NCBI RefSeq assembly: GCF_029960785.1
Contig: NZ_JASBQE010000005.1
Location: forward strand, 62,001 to 126,000
Length of the DNA: 64,000 nt
Origin: Polyangium sp. 15x6
Lineage (GTDB): Bacteria > Myxococcota_A > Polyangia > Polyangiales > Polyangiaceae
Direction of reading: 5' to 3'
Of the stretch, positions 1-10,450 are shown piece by piece. Made by a program: the position numbers and the translations under genes. The first letter of the stretch is position 1. Each line of letters opens with the position of its first letter. Below the pieces are notes generated by a model. The model was not told the DNA's origin and did no database searches. It saw nothing but the letters and a program-made list of their open reading frames with translations.

Positions 1-966
1 CTGAAGGCCGCGTTCGAGCAGATCACGGCCGCGGCCGAGCGTGGCGATCGCATCACGGGCATCTCCACGGGCTACGAGCGGCTCGATTCGAAGACCGCGG
101 GCCTCCACGACGGTGATCTGATGATCGTCGCCGCGCGCCCCGGCATGGGCAAGACGTCGTTCGTCCTCAACATCGCCGTGAACGTCGCCTCGCCGCGCAC
201 GGTGGCCGCCGGCCCGGGCGAGCCGGACCATGGCTACGATCGGCAGGAGCCCGGCTACGGCGTCTGCGTGTTCTCGCTCGAAATGCCCCGTGAGCAGCTC
301 GCGAGTCGTATGGTCTGCACCGAGGGCCGCGTCGATCTCGGCAAGCTGCGCCAGGGCTTCTTGCAGCCGGACGACTGGCGCAGGCTCACCGAGAGCGCGT
401 CGTATCTGTCGACGCTCCCGATCTGGGTCGACGACACGCCCGCGATCACGCTCCTCGAGCTCCGCGCCAAGGTCCGCCGCATCCAGGCCGAATACAACCG
501 CTCGGCGGGGCCGGGCCAGCCCGACAGGCGCGTGGGGCTCGTCATCATCGACTACCTCCAGCTCATGAAGGGCCGCGACGGCGTGACCAGCCGCGAGCAG
601 GAGATCAGCGAGATCTCCCGAGGCTTGAAGCAGCTCGCCAAGGAGGTTCGTGTCCCCGTGATCGCGCTCTCGCAGCTCAACCGCTCCGTCGAGACCCGCA
701 CGAACAAGGACAACGGCAAGCGTCCTCAGCTCAGCGATCTGCGCGAGTCCGGCGCCATCGAGCAGGACGCGGACACGATCATGTTCATCTATCGCGACGA
801 GTACTACAACCCGGAGACCACGAACGCGAAGGGCATCGCCGAGATCATCATCGCGAAGCAGAGGAACGGTCCCACGGGCAAGGTGCTCGTGCGGTTCGCG
901 TCATCGTACACGCGCTTCGACAACCTCGCGCCCGGCGACTACCCCGAGATGGTCGACGACGAGTGA
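1..966 (+). CDS. dnaB: Replicative DNA helicase DnaB, C-terminal part (5' truncated by window edge)
   Basis: The frame is open from the first base, so the gene starts upstream and only the RecA-like helicase domain (321 codons) is present. DnaB is the hexameric ring helicase that unwinds DNA at the replication fork. Walker A is ARPGMGKTS, followed by the conserved FSLEMP, the Walker B-like IIDYLQLM, the ALSQLNRS motif and the DLRESGAIEQDAD block with IAKQRNGP near the C-terminus. These match DnaB in order. Between the Walker A helix and FSLEMP there is an extra stretch of about 19 residues, rich in Gly, Pro and charged residues, compared with E. coli DnaB as I remember it. It is too short for an intein. 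The first internal ATG at 121 lies at the start of Walker A and cannot be the true start. Confidence 0.96.
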   Translation: MKAAFEQITAAAERGDRITGISTGYERLDSKTAGLHDGDLMIVAARPGMGKTSFVLNIAVNVASPRTVAAGPGEPDHGYDRQEPGYGVCVFSLEMPREQLASRMVCTEGRVDLGKLRQGFLQPDDWRRLTESASYLSTLPIWVDDTPAITLLELRAKVRRIQAEYNRSAGPGQPDRRVGLVIIDYLQLMKGRDGVTSREQEISEISRGLKQLAKEVRVPVIALSQLNRSVETRTNKDNGKRPQLSDLRESGAIEQDADTIMFIYRDEYYNPETTNAKGIAEIIIAKQRNGPTGKVLVRFASSYTRFDNLAPGDYPEMVDDE

Positions 967-1006
967 CGTCCCAAGATCCGGCGCGTTCGCGCGTCGGAGG
1001 CTCATC

Positions 1007-2263
1007 ATGCCGCCCGGCTCCCCCACGAAACGCCTCGCGCTCGGAACCCTCCTCCTCGGCCTCGCGACGGGCCTCGCCGCCTGCGTCGAGCCCATCCAGA
1101 GCGGCGGCGTCGTCATGTTCGGCGGCGAAGGCGCGCGCATCGCCGCGATGTGCCGCTTTCGCCGCGGCACCGAGGGCAAGGCCGGGGTCTGCGCGCCGGA
1201 GCCGGAGGCACCCGCCCCGGTCACCCTCGCGCGGGTCGAAACGAATCCGAGGCTGTTCGTGGGCAAGCTCGTCGAGGCGAAAGCGGGTGACGTCCTCCTC
1301 GACAACGGCGCGATCGCGGCGGTGATCAGCGCCTCGGACGGCGCGCTCGTGGACGCCGGCGACGTCGAGGTCCGCGAGGACGCGCTCGGACGTGTCACGA
1401 CATGCCTCGGCGCGCCGCTCGGCTGCCTGACCGGCGTGACGATGAGCCTCTCGCAAGGGCGCGACGGATCGGCGCAGGTGCTCGCGCGTGGCCATGCCGA
1501 GGGCGATCCGCGCGTGACGATCGCCACGCGGTACATGCTCGTCCCGGGCGCGCGCGTGATCCTCGTGTCGACCCTGATTGCCTCGAAGGCCGACGAGCCC
1601 GTGGTGATCCCGAGCCTCGGCGACGTCGTCCAGTGGGGCGTGGCGGAGCCCGTGCCCGCGGCCGCCAAAGCGCCGCCGCCTCCCACGGCCGCCGTGGCCC
1701 AAGCCCCGTTCGTGGCTGCGCTCGGTCACTACGTGGCGTATGCGATCGCGCCTGCCGACGATCGACCCACGCTCGAGATCGAAGGCGCCGCGCGGACGGT
1801 GAGCCTCCGCTTCGGCCGGAACGTCACGCTGCCGCCCGGCGGCTCGGCGCGCTATGAGCGTCTCTTCATGGTGGCCCCGCGCGGCGACACCCTCGGCGTG
1901 GTCACCGAGCTCGCCCTCGTCCGCGAGGGGCGCGTCCCGGGCGCGATCGAGCTTCGTTTCGTGGATGAAGCAGGCAAGCCGATTCCTCCGCCCGCGGACG
2001 TGCACGTAGAGCTCCTGTCCCCGCGGGATACGCTCGTCCCCTTCCTCCGGATCGGACCTTTCGTCGAGGATGCCAGCGTCGCCGCCGAGGCGCCCCCGGG
2101 CGCGTACGAGCTCGATCTCCGCGGAGAAGGGCTGCGCGCGCTCGCCCGCGTCCCGATCGAGGTCAAGTCGGGCGAGGTGACGCAGGCGACGATCGCCGTG
2201 GGCGCAGAAGCTCTGCCCGTGCCCGCGCAGGGCACCCCCGAGGGTGGTACGCCCGCGCCCTGA
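1007..2263 (+). CDS. Lipoprotein of unknown function
   Basis: This 418-residue protein begins with a basic N-terminus and a hydrophobic stretch ending in a lipobox (LAAC, Cys about residue 26), so it is probably lipid-anchored. The body is rich in beta-type sequence. The segment around residues 80-130 alternates short hydrophobic strands (VLLDNGAIAAVIS...GALVDAGD) in a way that recalls the N-terminal module of some myxobacterial CehA/McbA-like proteins, but there is no PHP metal-binding domain. The C-terminal third has a beta-sandwich feel and ends in a Pro/Gly tail. It starts 40 bases after dnaB and could share its transcript. I do not recognise a specific family. Confidence 0.72.
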   Translation: MPPGSPTKRLALGTLLLGLATGLAACVEPIQSGGVVMFGGEGARIAAMCRFRRGTEGKAGVCAPEPEAPAPVTLARVETNPRLFVGKLVEAKAGDVLLDNGAIAAVISASDGALVDAGDVEVREDALGRVTTCLGAPLGCLTGVTMSLSQGRDGSAQVLARGHAEGDPRVTIATRYMLVPGARVILVSTLIASKADEPVVIPSLGDVVQWGVAEPVPAAAKAPPPPTAAVAQAPFVAALGHYVAYAIAPADDRPTLEIEGAARTVSLRFGRNVTLPPGGSARYERLFMVAPRGDTLGVVTELALVREGRVPGAIELRFVDEAGKPIPPPADVHVELLSPRDTLVPFLRIGPFVEDASVAAEAPPGAYELDLRGEGLRALARVPIEVKSGEVTQATIAVGAEALPVPAQGTPEGGTPAP

Positions 2264-2363
2264 CCGCGGCGGCTCCCCGGCCCGACCAAAGGAACTGGCA
2301 TCCGCGCGCGCCTCCGTCGTGGGTTCGTCCGCACGGACGTGCTACGAAAAAAAAGCGCGTTCC

Positions 2364-3119
2364 ATGGTGGATCGGCTCGGCAGAGAACGGCTCCTCGAAC
2401 TCACGCTCGCGGGCACGCCCCAAAGGGCCCTCGCGTCGCTCGCCGCTGCTTCGCCCGAGGACACGGCCGACCTCGCCGCGCTTCATGAAGACCTCGCGCT
2501 CCTCGCGCACGCCGCGCCGCCCGTGGAGCCGCCGAAGCGCTTGCGCGAGCGCCTCCTCGCGACCCGCCCAAGGCCACGCGGCCCGAGGCGCCCCGTGCTC
2601 GTGGTGCTCGACATGATCAACGACTACCTCACGCCTGGCCGCCCGCTCGAAGTCCCGCGCGCGCGTGACGTGGTCCCCGCGGTGAAGGAGCGCATCACGT
2701 GGGCGCGCGAGAAAAACGTCCCCGTGATCTACGTGTGCGATGCGCACGAGCCCGACGACGAAGACTTCCGCGACTGGCCGCGCCACGCCGTCGCCGGCAC
2801 CACGGGCGCCGAGGTGTGGCCCGACATCGCGCCTTCGCCGGGCGATCACGTCGTGCACAAGCGGACGTACAGCGCGTTCACGGGCAGCTCCTTCGGGCCG
2901 CTGCTCGACGAGCTCCACGCCGATCAGATCATCCTCACGGGCTGCTCGACCGAGATCGGCATGTTCGCCACCGCGAAGGACGCGCTCGAGCGCGGGTTCG
3001 TCGTGACGATCCCTCCCGACTGCCAGGCAGGCACGAGTGTCGTGGCCGAGCAGGTCACGCTCGTGACCCTCGCGGCGCTCGCGCCGTTCGAGCCACGTTA
3101 CCTCCGCGCCGCGCCTTGA
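2364..3119 (+). CDS. Isochorismatase-family cysteine hydrolase
   Basis: A 251-residue protein. From about residue 76 onward it carries the isochorismatase/nicotinamidase fold: the strand VLVVLDMINDY supplies Asp83, HVVHKRTYSAF supplies Lys166, and TGCSTEIGMFAT supplies the nucleophile Cys194. Together these form the Asp-Lys-Cys triad of the family. Members hydrolyse amides or ethers such as nicotinamide, N-carbamoyl compounds or isochorismate; the substrate cannot be read from the sequence. The first 75 residues are a helical, Ala/Leu-rich extension not needed for the fold. The ATG at 2364 was chosen because upstream codons in frame are Arg/Pro-rich and unlike the body. The next gene (Sua5-like) follows after about 40 bases. 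Confidence 0.85.
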   Translation: MVDRLGRERLLELTLAGTPQRALASLAAASPEDTADLAALHEDLALLAHAAPPVEPPKRLRERLLATRPRPRGPRRPVLVVLDMINDYLTPGRPLEVPRARDVVPAVKERITWAREKNVPVIYVCDAHEPDDEDFRDWPRHAVAGTTGAEVWPDIAPSPGDHVVHKRTYSAFTGSSFGPLLDELHADQIILTGCSTEIGMFATAKDALERGFVVTIPPDCQAGTSVVAEQVTLVTLAALAPFEPRYLRAAP

Positions 3120-3159
3120 AGAACCCGCGCGCCGCGTGCGAAGCGGCTCGCCTTGCTCC

Positions 3160-4164
3160 ATGATCGCCGCGCCCGTGATCCGCACCGAGCTCCTGCCCTT
3201 CGACCCACCGGCCGTCGCGCGCGCGGCCGCGCTCCTCCGCGGCAAGCGCCTCGTCGCCTTCCCGACCGAGACCGTCTACGGCCTCGGCGCGCGCGCCGAT
3301 GACGCTTCCGCCGTGCGTCGCATCTTCGAAGCGAAGGGTCGTCCCGCGACGAACCCGCTCATCGTGCACGTCGCCGGCATCGCCGAGGCGCGCGCGCTCG
3401 CGCTCGACTTTCCGCCCGTCGCCGAGCGCCTCGCCGAGCTCTTCTGGCCGGGCCCGCTCACGCTCGTCGTCACGCGCAGGCCGGGCGCCGTCGTCGACGA
3501 GGTCGCGGCCGGCGGACCCACCGTCGCGATCCGCGTGCCTGCCGCTCCCGTCGCGCGCGCGCTCCTCGAAGCGTGCCGTTTGCCCATCGCGGCGCCGAGC
3601 GCGAACCGCACGACCTCGCTCTCGCCGACGACCGCCGAGCACGTCCTGAAATCGCTCGGCGGGCGCATCCCGCTCGTGCTCGACGGCGGCCCTTGTCGGC
3701 ATGGCATCGAGTCCACGATCGTCGACGTCTCGCGCAGTCCTGCGGTTCTTTTGCGCCCGGGCGCCATCTCCCTCGATGAACTCTGCCGCCACGTCGACGT
3801 CGTCGATCCCGGGGCGATCACGGTCTCGCTCGACGAACGCGCGCCTTCGCCGGGCACCTCCGCGCGGCACTATGCGCCTCGCGCCACGCTCATCATCGTG
3901 CCTGCCGACGAGGCGCACGCCGAGATCGCAAAGCGCCGCGCGGCGGGCCTCGTCACGGGAGCCGCGCTACGTGCGCCCGGCGCCGCGCTCGATCCTCCCG
4001 TCGAGATCTTGCCCGCGGACCCCGAAGGTTACGCGGCCGCGCTTTATGCGGCGCTCCATCGGCTCGACGACGCTGGCTGCGAAAGCGTCGTGGTCGAAGC
4101 ACCTCCGGCAGGCTCTGCGTGGGCTGCCGTCCACGATCGCCTGCGCCGCGCCTCTTCGGCTTGA
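3160..4164 (+). CDS. sua5: Threonylcarbamoyl-AMP synthase, Sua5 type
   Basis: A 334-residue protein of the YrdC/Sua5 family, which makes threonylcarbamoyl-AMP from threonine, bicarbonate and ATP for the t6A37 modification of ANN-decoding tRNAs. The YrdC domain (about residues 1-205) shows the signature FPTETVYGLGARA, the KGRP(A)TNPLIVHV segment, FWPGPLTLVV, and IAAPSANRTT...SPTTAEHV. The length and a C-terminal alpha/beta domain (about 220-334) mark the long Sua5 form rather than the short TsaC/YrdC form. The ATG at 3160 was preferred; a GTG at 3136 in the same frame would add eight residues. It follows the hydrolase gene closely on the same strand. Confidence 0.93.
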   Translation: MIAAPVIRTELLPFDPPAVARAAALLRGKRLVAFPTETVYGLGARADDASAVRRIFEAKGRPATNPLIVHVAGIAEARALALDFPPVAERLAELFWPGPLTLVVTRRPGAVVDEVAAGGPTVAIRVPAAPVARALLEACRLPIAAPSANRTTSLSPTTAEHVLKSLGGRIPLVLDGGPCRHGIESTIVDVSRSPAVLLRPGAISLDELCRHVDVVDPGAITVSLDERAPSPGTSARHYAPRATLIIVPADEAHAEIAKRRAAGLVTGAALRAPGAALDPPVEILPADPEGYAAALYAALHRLDDAGCESVVVEAPPAGSAWAAVHDRLRRASSA

Positions 4165-4225
4165 GCGCGGGAATTGCTGACGCCTCCTCGTGGGTTGTGG
4201 CAAAACGAGGGAGTCGGCTCTTGGG

Positions 4226-5488
4226 ATGACGAAGCTCGTGGTTCGTTCGGATCAAAAGGGATCGCGTCTCGCGATGATGGGCGTCGCGGCGATCGTGCTC
4301 GCAGCCGCGACGCAGGTCCACGCGGGGCCGCTCCTCGATCAGCCGCCCAAGCTCTACACCTTCAAGCTCGACGACCCGTCCGCGCCGCGCCTCGGCCTCC
4401 TGCGCTCGTACCTCAACGCCGAGGTCGAGAGCCCCGGCCCGCTGCGCCGCTACATCTGGGGGCCCTTCGGCCAGTGGCGGAACGAGCCGTGGTTGCAACT
4501 CGCGTGGCGCCCCGCGCACGCCGAAGGCGACGCGGACGAACCCCACGACGAGCACGACGACCTCCACGCGTTCGCAACGAGCCGCGTTCGTCTCCTCGAC
4601 GCCGAGTCCGCGGCGCTCCCGTTCTTCCGCGCGGCCTCCGAGGGCGCGGAGCTCCTTCGCATCGAGCCCGACGTCCTGCCGTCCTGGTCGTGGAACGGCC
4701 TCGATCCCGCGCGCGCGCCGGCGTTCCTCGCGTCGACCGGACCGAGCTTCGCTTCGAACGGCTTCGACTCGCTCTGGGCCCCGCCGCCGAAGCCCGTCCG
4801 CGACTGGCGATGCCGTCGTCGCCCCGTGACCTTCGTCCGCGGTCCCGGCGAGCGCGACGTCTTCCCGCTCGTGCGTTGCGATGGATCCGTCGCGCCCGAG
4901 GCGCTCGATCGCCTCTCGCTCATGATGCGCCCGGCCGACGTCGCGCGCCCCGCGGATCTCCTCCCCGACGAGCCCGATCCCGAGGCCGCGCGCAAAGGTG
5001 AGTGGATCTCCGACGTGCGCCTCGTGCACCCGCGCCTGCTCTGGGCGCTGCAGCGCATCGCCGACTCGTTCCCGTGGCGGCCGATCTACATCTACAGCGG
5101 CTATCGCCCCGGCGCGAAGGTCGCGGGCACGAGCCACCACAGCATGCACGCGGCCGCGCGCGCCGCGGACATCCAGGTCCACGGCATCCCGAACGCCACG
5201 GTCTTTCAGCTCTGTCGCACCCTCGACGACGTCGGCTGCGGCTTCTATCCGAACAGCAAGTTCGTCCACGTCGACGTGCGCAGGCCCGGCACGGGACACG
5301 CGCTCTGGATCGACGCCTCCGGCCCCTCCGAGCCTCCGCAGTACGTCGACTCGTGGCCGGGCGTGCTCGAGAAGGGCGGTATGGCCTGGGCGCCTGCGCA
5401 CGCCACGCCTGGTGTCGTGGAGTGGTCCGGGCGACTGCCGTCCGGGGCGAGCATGCCTGCACCGCCGCGTTACGGCGGGCCTCCGTAG
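4226..5488 (+). CDS. Exported D-Ala-D-Ala/DUF882-type peptidase (M15-like)
   Basis: A 420-residue protein with an N-terminal signal sequence (hydrophobic segment followed by a VHAG cleavage-like site near residue 34). The C-terminal third resembles the DUF882/YcbK and peptidase M15 fold: YIYSGYRPGAKV, then SHHSMHAAARAADI with the His...Asp zinc ligands, and VHVDVR with the third His. This points to a zinc-dependent peptidase acting on peptidoglycan stem peptides in the periplasm. The first 250 residues have no motif I recognise. The ATG at 4226 gives a well-formed signal peptide; an upstream ATG at 4190 would add twelve residues and spoil it. Confidence 0.82.
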   Translation: MTKLVVRSDQKGSRLAMMGVAAIVLAAATQVHAGPLLDQPPKLYTFKLDDPSAPRLGLLRSYLNAEVESPGPLRRYIWGPFGQWRNEPWLQLAWRPAHAEGDADEPHDEHDDLHAFATSRVRLLDAESAALPFFRAASEGAELLRIEPDVLPSWSWNGLDPARAPAFLASTGPSFASNGFDSLWAPPPKPVRDWRCRRRPVTFVRGPGERDVFPLVRCDGSVAPEALDRLSLMMRPADVARPADLLPDEPDPEAARKGEWISDVRLVHPRLLWALQRIADSFPWRPIYIYSGYRPGAKVAGTSHHSMHAAARAADIQVHGIPNATVFQLCRTLDDVGCGFYPNSKFVHVDVRRPGTGHALWIDASGPSEPPQYVDSWPGVLEKGGMAWAPAHATPGVVEWSGRLPSGASMPAPPRYGGPP

Positions 5489-5550
5489 CGCACGCCTCGC
5501 GAGCCCGCGCGCGCGAGCCACCACGCGAAGAATTCGTTACGCTCCTCTTC

Positions 5551-6735
5551 GTGCGCGCTTTGCTTCGTGGGCTCTTCCTTGTCGGCGTGCCCCTCGCCGT
5601 CGCCCTCGCGCCGCTCGCGTGTGACGACAGCGGCTACCCTGTGATCATCGGTTTGCCGGGCGATCCCGGCGACGCTGGTCCCTCCTCCGACGGCGGCTCG
5701 GCCGACGCTTTCCCTGACGGCGACGCCGGTGATCCCGACGCGCCCGATGCACCCTCTGCGCCCGTCTGGATCGGCCTCACGCCGACACCCGTGGGCGACG
5801 GACCGCCGAAGCCCGCCGACGTGATCACGGCGCGCCTCGGCGCGCTCGCGCTCGGCGCGCGGGCCACGATGGTCAGGCGCACGCCGATGGAGCTCGCCAC
5901 GGAACAGGGCATCCAGGCGCTCGCCGACGAAGCCGCCTTCTTCAGCAGCCGCGGCGTCGTCCTCGGCTTCTCGCTCGTCGTCATCGATCGCGCCGCCCTG
6001 CACCTCCCGCCCGAGCTCGCGGACATGCCGTGGAACGCGCCCGAGGTCCTCTCCTTCGCGCACGCCTCGATCGACGCGGCGTTCTCTGCGCTCGGCCCCT
6101 CGGCGCGGTTCGTCGTCCTCGGCCGCGACGTCGACGTCCGCCTCGCGGCTCGCCCCGACGAGCGTGCGGCCTTCGAGCTCTTCGCGAGCGACGTGCTCGA
6201 CTACGTCCGCGCGCATCCGCTCGCCGCAGCGGACGTCCGCGCCGGCGTGGGCTTCTCGTTCGAGGGCGTGTCTGCTCCGGATCCCTCGTTCTTGCCGCTG
6301 CTCGACGCGAGCGACGTCGCGGTCGCTTCGTACCTCCCTGGCCTCGGCGGCGCCGAGGCGGGGCCTGCGAGCGACATCTCCGCGCATGCGGACACGATCC
6401 TCGCGCGTGCCGCGGACAAGCCCGTGGTGCTCGAATCCGTGGGGTATCCGAGCTCGTCCGTCGTCGGAGGATCGGAGGACAAGCAGGCGTTCTTTCTCGA
6501 GACGTTCTTCGGCGCGCTCGCGCCCAGGCGGGATCGCTTCGTGTTCGTGAACGTCGAAGCGCTGCACGACCTCGGTCCCGTCCGGTGCGGAGAGCGCGTG
6601 GCCGTCCTGGGCGAGCCTGCGGACGGACCCTACGCGGCTTATGCATGCTCGCTCGGGCTCTTCACCGAGCAGGGTCAGGAAAAGGCCTCCTGGAAAGCCT
6701 TTCTGAACGGCGCGGCCGCGTTCGCGTCACCGTGA
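5551..6735 (+). CDS. Lipoprotein with TIM-barrel-like hydrolase domain
   Basis: A GTG-started protein of 394 residues. The N-terminus has Arg residues, a hydrophobic stretch and a lipobox ending in PLAC, followed by an Asp/Gly/Pro-rich linker (about residues 30-80). The body has the alternating strand/helix rhythm of a glycoside-hydrolase-like barrel: VVLGFSLVVID, ARFVVLGRDVD, VRAGVGFSFEG, VAVASYLPG, KPVVLESVGYPSS followed by GGSEDKQAFF, and FVFVNVEAL. Glu in the VLESVGYP strand is a candidate catalytic residue. The frame stays open far upstream, but that extension is antisense-like Arg-rich sequence overlapping the preceding gene, so the GTG at 5551 is the likely start. Substrate unknown. 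Confidence 0.75.
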   Translation: MRALLRGLFLVGVPLAVALAPLACDDSGYPVIIGLPGDPGDAGPSSDGGSADAFPDGDAGDPDAPDAPSAPVWIGLTPTPVGDGPPKPADVITARLGALALGARATMVRRTPMELATEQGIQALADEAAFFSSRGVVLGFSLVVIDRAALHLPPELADMPWNAPEVLSFAHASIDAAFSALGPSARFVVLGRDVDVRLAARPDERAAFELFASDVLDYVRAHPLAAADVRAGVGFSFEGVSAPDPSFLPLLDASDVAVASYLPGLGGAEAGPASDISAHADTILARAADKPVVLESVGYPSSSVVGGSEDKQAFFLETFFGALAPRRDRFVFVNVEALHDLGPVRCGERVAVLGEPADGPYAAYACSLGLFTEQGQEKASWKAFLNGAAAFASP

Positions 6736-6756
6736 TCCGTGTTGTAAGGTATCCAC

Positions 6757-8811
<2,055 letters not shown>

Positions 8812-8834
8812 CCCGTCTTCCGAGCGCGTCCCAG

Positions 8835-8874
8835 AGGCTCCCCGCTCCCACCGAGCGGGGAGCCTTTTTCATTT
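8835..8874 (+). terminator. Intrinsic terminator of prkA
   Basis: A perfect 13-bp stem (8835-8847 pairing with 8853-8865) closes a five-base loop and runs into TTTTC and ATTTT. It lies 24 bases after the prkA stop and is a textbook rho-independent terminator. Confidence 0.93.
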
Positions 8875-9037
8875 TGCCGCGGTGCGGCGTGCGCCCCGCG
8901 CCACGCTCGAATACACGCGAAACATCGCGAAAACCCGTCGCTGCGCAGCTCCCTTCGCGCTACGCAAAACCCATTTCGCGGCATTTTTCGAGGATCTCCC
9001 CATTGGGACCTGGTCTTTTCCAGGTTATAGATCGTCC

Positions 9038-9472
9038 ATGCGACGCCTCGGCGCGCTCCTTGGTTCGTCCCTCTTCCTGCTGTTTTCCGCGGGCTGCGGC
9101 GGATACATCGGCAGCGCCCAGCGCGCATACCAGGACGGCCGTTACCTCGAAGCGGCCGAGAAGCTCGGCGATCACGAGGACGAAGTCGCCGACCTCTCGC
9201 CGCGCAAGCAGGTGAGTTACGGGCTGTATCTGGGGCTTTCCCTGATCATGCTCGGGGACCACGACGGCGCCGAGCGCTGGCTCGACTTCACCGAGCAGGT
9301 CGAGGCGCAGCGGCCCGGGACCTTGCGGCCCGACGAGAAGCAGAAGCTCCAGGATGCGCGTGGGCGCCTCGCCGGCATCGAGGAGAAGGCGAAGGAGCAG
9401 AGCGTGAGCGAGGAGCCTGCCCAGGAAGCGCCGCTCCTCCGCACCGTGCGTCAAACGGAACCCGCGCCTTAG
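9038..9472 (+). CDS. Small lipoprotein with TPR-like helices
   Basis: A 144-residue protein. The N-terminus [11 protein letters not shown] is followed by a hydrophobic run and a lipobox SAGC (Cys about residue 20). The mature part contains helix pairs such as [17 protein letters not shown] and [23 protein letters not shown], which look like one and a half tetratricopeptide-type repeats. This suggests an envelope scaffold or assembly factor, as small TPR lipoproteins often are. A short hairpin (ACCTGG/CCAGGT) lies in the 5' leader just before the ATG. The gene converges on the small minus-strand gene at 9479. Confidence 0.72.
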   Translation: MRRLGALLGSSLFLLFSAGCGGYIGSAQRAYQDGRYLEAAEKLGDHEDEVADLSPRKQVSYGLYLGLSLIMLGDHDGAERWLDFTEQVEAQRPGTLRPDEKQKLQDARGRLAGIEEKAKEQSVSEEPAQEAPLLRTVRQTEPAP

Positions 9473-9478
9473 CAGCGG

Positions 9479-9757
9479 CTACGAAGCATCCTTTTCGAGC
9501 TTCGCGCGCAGGCGCGACACGCTCTGCTCGAGCGACGAGACGATGCGCCGGAGATCGCGCACCTCGTCCGAGGTCGCGAGGCCCATCGACTTCGCGAACG
9601 CTTCTTTCTGCTCCGTCGTGAACGTCGACACCCGCCCGGGCATGCTCATCGCCGTCATCACGAGCTTCATGAAGCGCTCGTCCTGCATGAGCTTCGCGAC
9701 CTGCGGGCTCGCCGCGAACTTCATCCCCTCGGAGACGATTCGATCCTTGATGGACAT
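9479..9757 (-). CDS. Small coiled-coil protein, unknown function
   Basis: A 92-residue protein, MSIKDRIVSEGMKF at its start, with an amphipathic N-terminal half and a C-terminal heptad pattern (VRDLRRIVSSLEQSVSRLRAKLEKD) typical of a coiled coil. There is no signal peptide, so it should be cytoplasmic. The layout recalls small accessory or phasin-like proteins with a helical body and oligomerising tail, but that is only a resemblance. It ends seven bases from the stop of the lipoprotein gene on the other strand. Confidence 0.7.
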   Translation of the reverse strand: MSIKDRIVSEGMKFAASPQVAKLMQDERFMKLVMTAMSMPGRVSTFTTEQKEAFAKSMGLATSDEVRDLRRIVSSLEQSVSRLRAKLEKDAS

Positions 9758-9929
9758 GGCCCGAGCGTAGCAGACCCGCGCGAGCTCCGGCGTTCAGCGT
9801 GGGCGGCCTCCCGTCCCCCGTCCTCCCATAAAGCGTTGGTTCGATTTGCGTTTCCGGTTACGTTTGTCAGAGTCCTGCAGAGCCATTCGCGCCGGATTTT
9901 TCCCGCGCGTGTGCTCGGGAGGGGAGCGA

Positions 9930-10373
9930 ATGCACTCGAACGGCGTCGCCAATCGCTGCGTACCGGGCGTTCCTGAATCCGACGACGATCCGCCGTCGAC
10001 CCAGCCCACGACCCAGCGCTCGGCCGACGCGTCGCCCGATTCCACGGTCCTGCTTTGCGTCCAGGTCACGCCTCCGGATGCGCGCATTTACCTCGACGAC
10101 GCGCTGATCTCGATCGGGCCGCATCGCGGGCGCATTCCGTGCGAGCTGCGCTGGCGGGTCTTGCGCGCCATTTCGCCGGGCTACGTCCCGTGGGCCGAGG
10201 TCATCATGCCCGTCACCGACATCACGGTGGCCGTGGCCCTCGGGCGCAAGACGCAATCGACGCCGCCGCCGCCGCGCCCGATCCGCGTCGTCCTCCGCCA
10301 GCCCGAGGAGCCCGCGCCGGAGTCGGCGCCTCCGTCCTCCACCGATCCGCTGGCGATCACCGTCAACTGGTGA
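9930..10373 (+). CDS. PEGA-like domain protein
   Basis: A 147-residue protein. The central part CVQVTPPDARIYLDDALI...GRIPCELRWRVLRAISPGYVPW has the strand pattern of a PEGA domain, a small beta-fold common in myxobacterial surface and kinase-associated proteins, although the usual P-x-G-A core is degenerate. The C-terminal quarter is Pro/Arg/Glu-rich. The ATG at 9930 is preceded by GGGAGGGGAG at a good distance, which decides the start; the frame is open further upstream without a better start. No clear signal peptide is present. A strong terminator follows. Confidence 0.7.
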   Translation: MHSNGVANRCVPGVPESDDDPPSTQPTTQRSADASPDSTVLLCVQVTPPDARIYLDDALISIGPHRGRIPCELRWRVLRAISPGYVPWAEVIMPVTDITVAVALGRKTQSTPPPPRPIRVVLRQPEEPAPESAPPSSTDPLAITVNW

Positions 10374-10385
10374 ATGCAATCTTTG

Positions 10386-10433
10386 CGCGCGGGAGCTCGG
10401 CGCGAAAGGCCGTGCCGAGCCCCCGCGCGTTTT
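10386..10433 (+). terminator. Intrinsic terminator
   Basis: A 16-bp stem with one A-C mismatch (10386-10401 with 10414-10429) and a 12-base loop is followed by TTTT. It ends the PEGA-like gene and separates it from the converging hydrolase gene. Confidence 0.88.
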
Positions 10434-10450
10434 CCCATGCCCGTAATTCT

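Noticed and set aside
1-966. DnaB intein
   Set aside because: The insertion after Walker A is only about 19 residues and has no splicing motifs.
5002-5550. N-terminal extension of the TIM-barrel-like lipoprotein
   Set aside because: The upstream frame is Arg-rich and lies inside the peptidase gene in another frame; the lipobox fits only the GTG at 5551.
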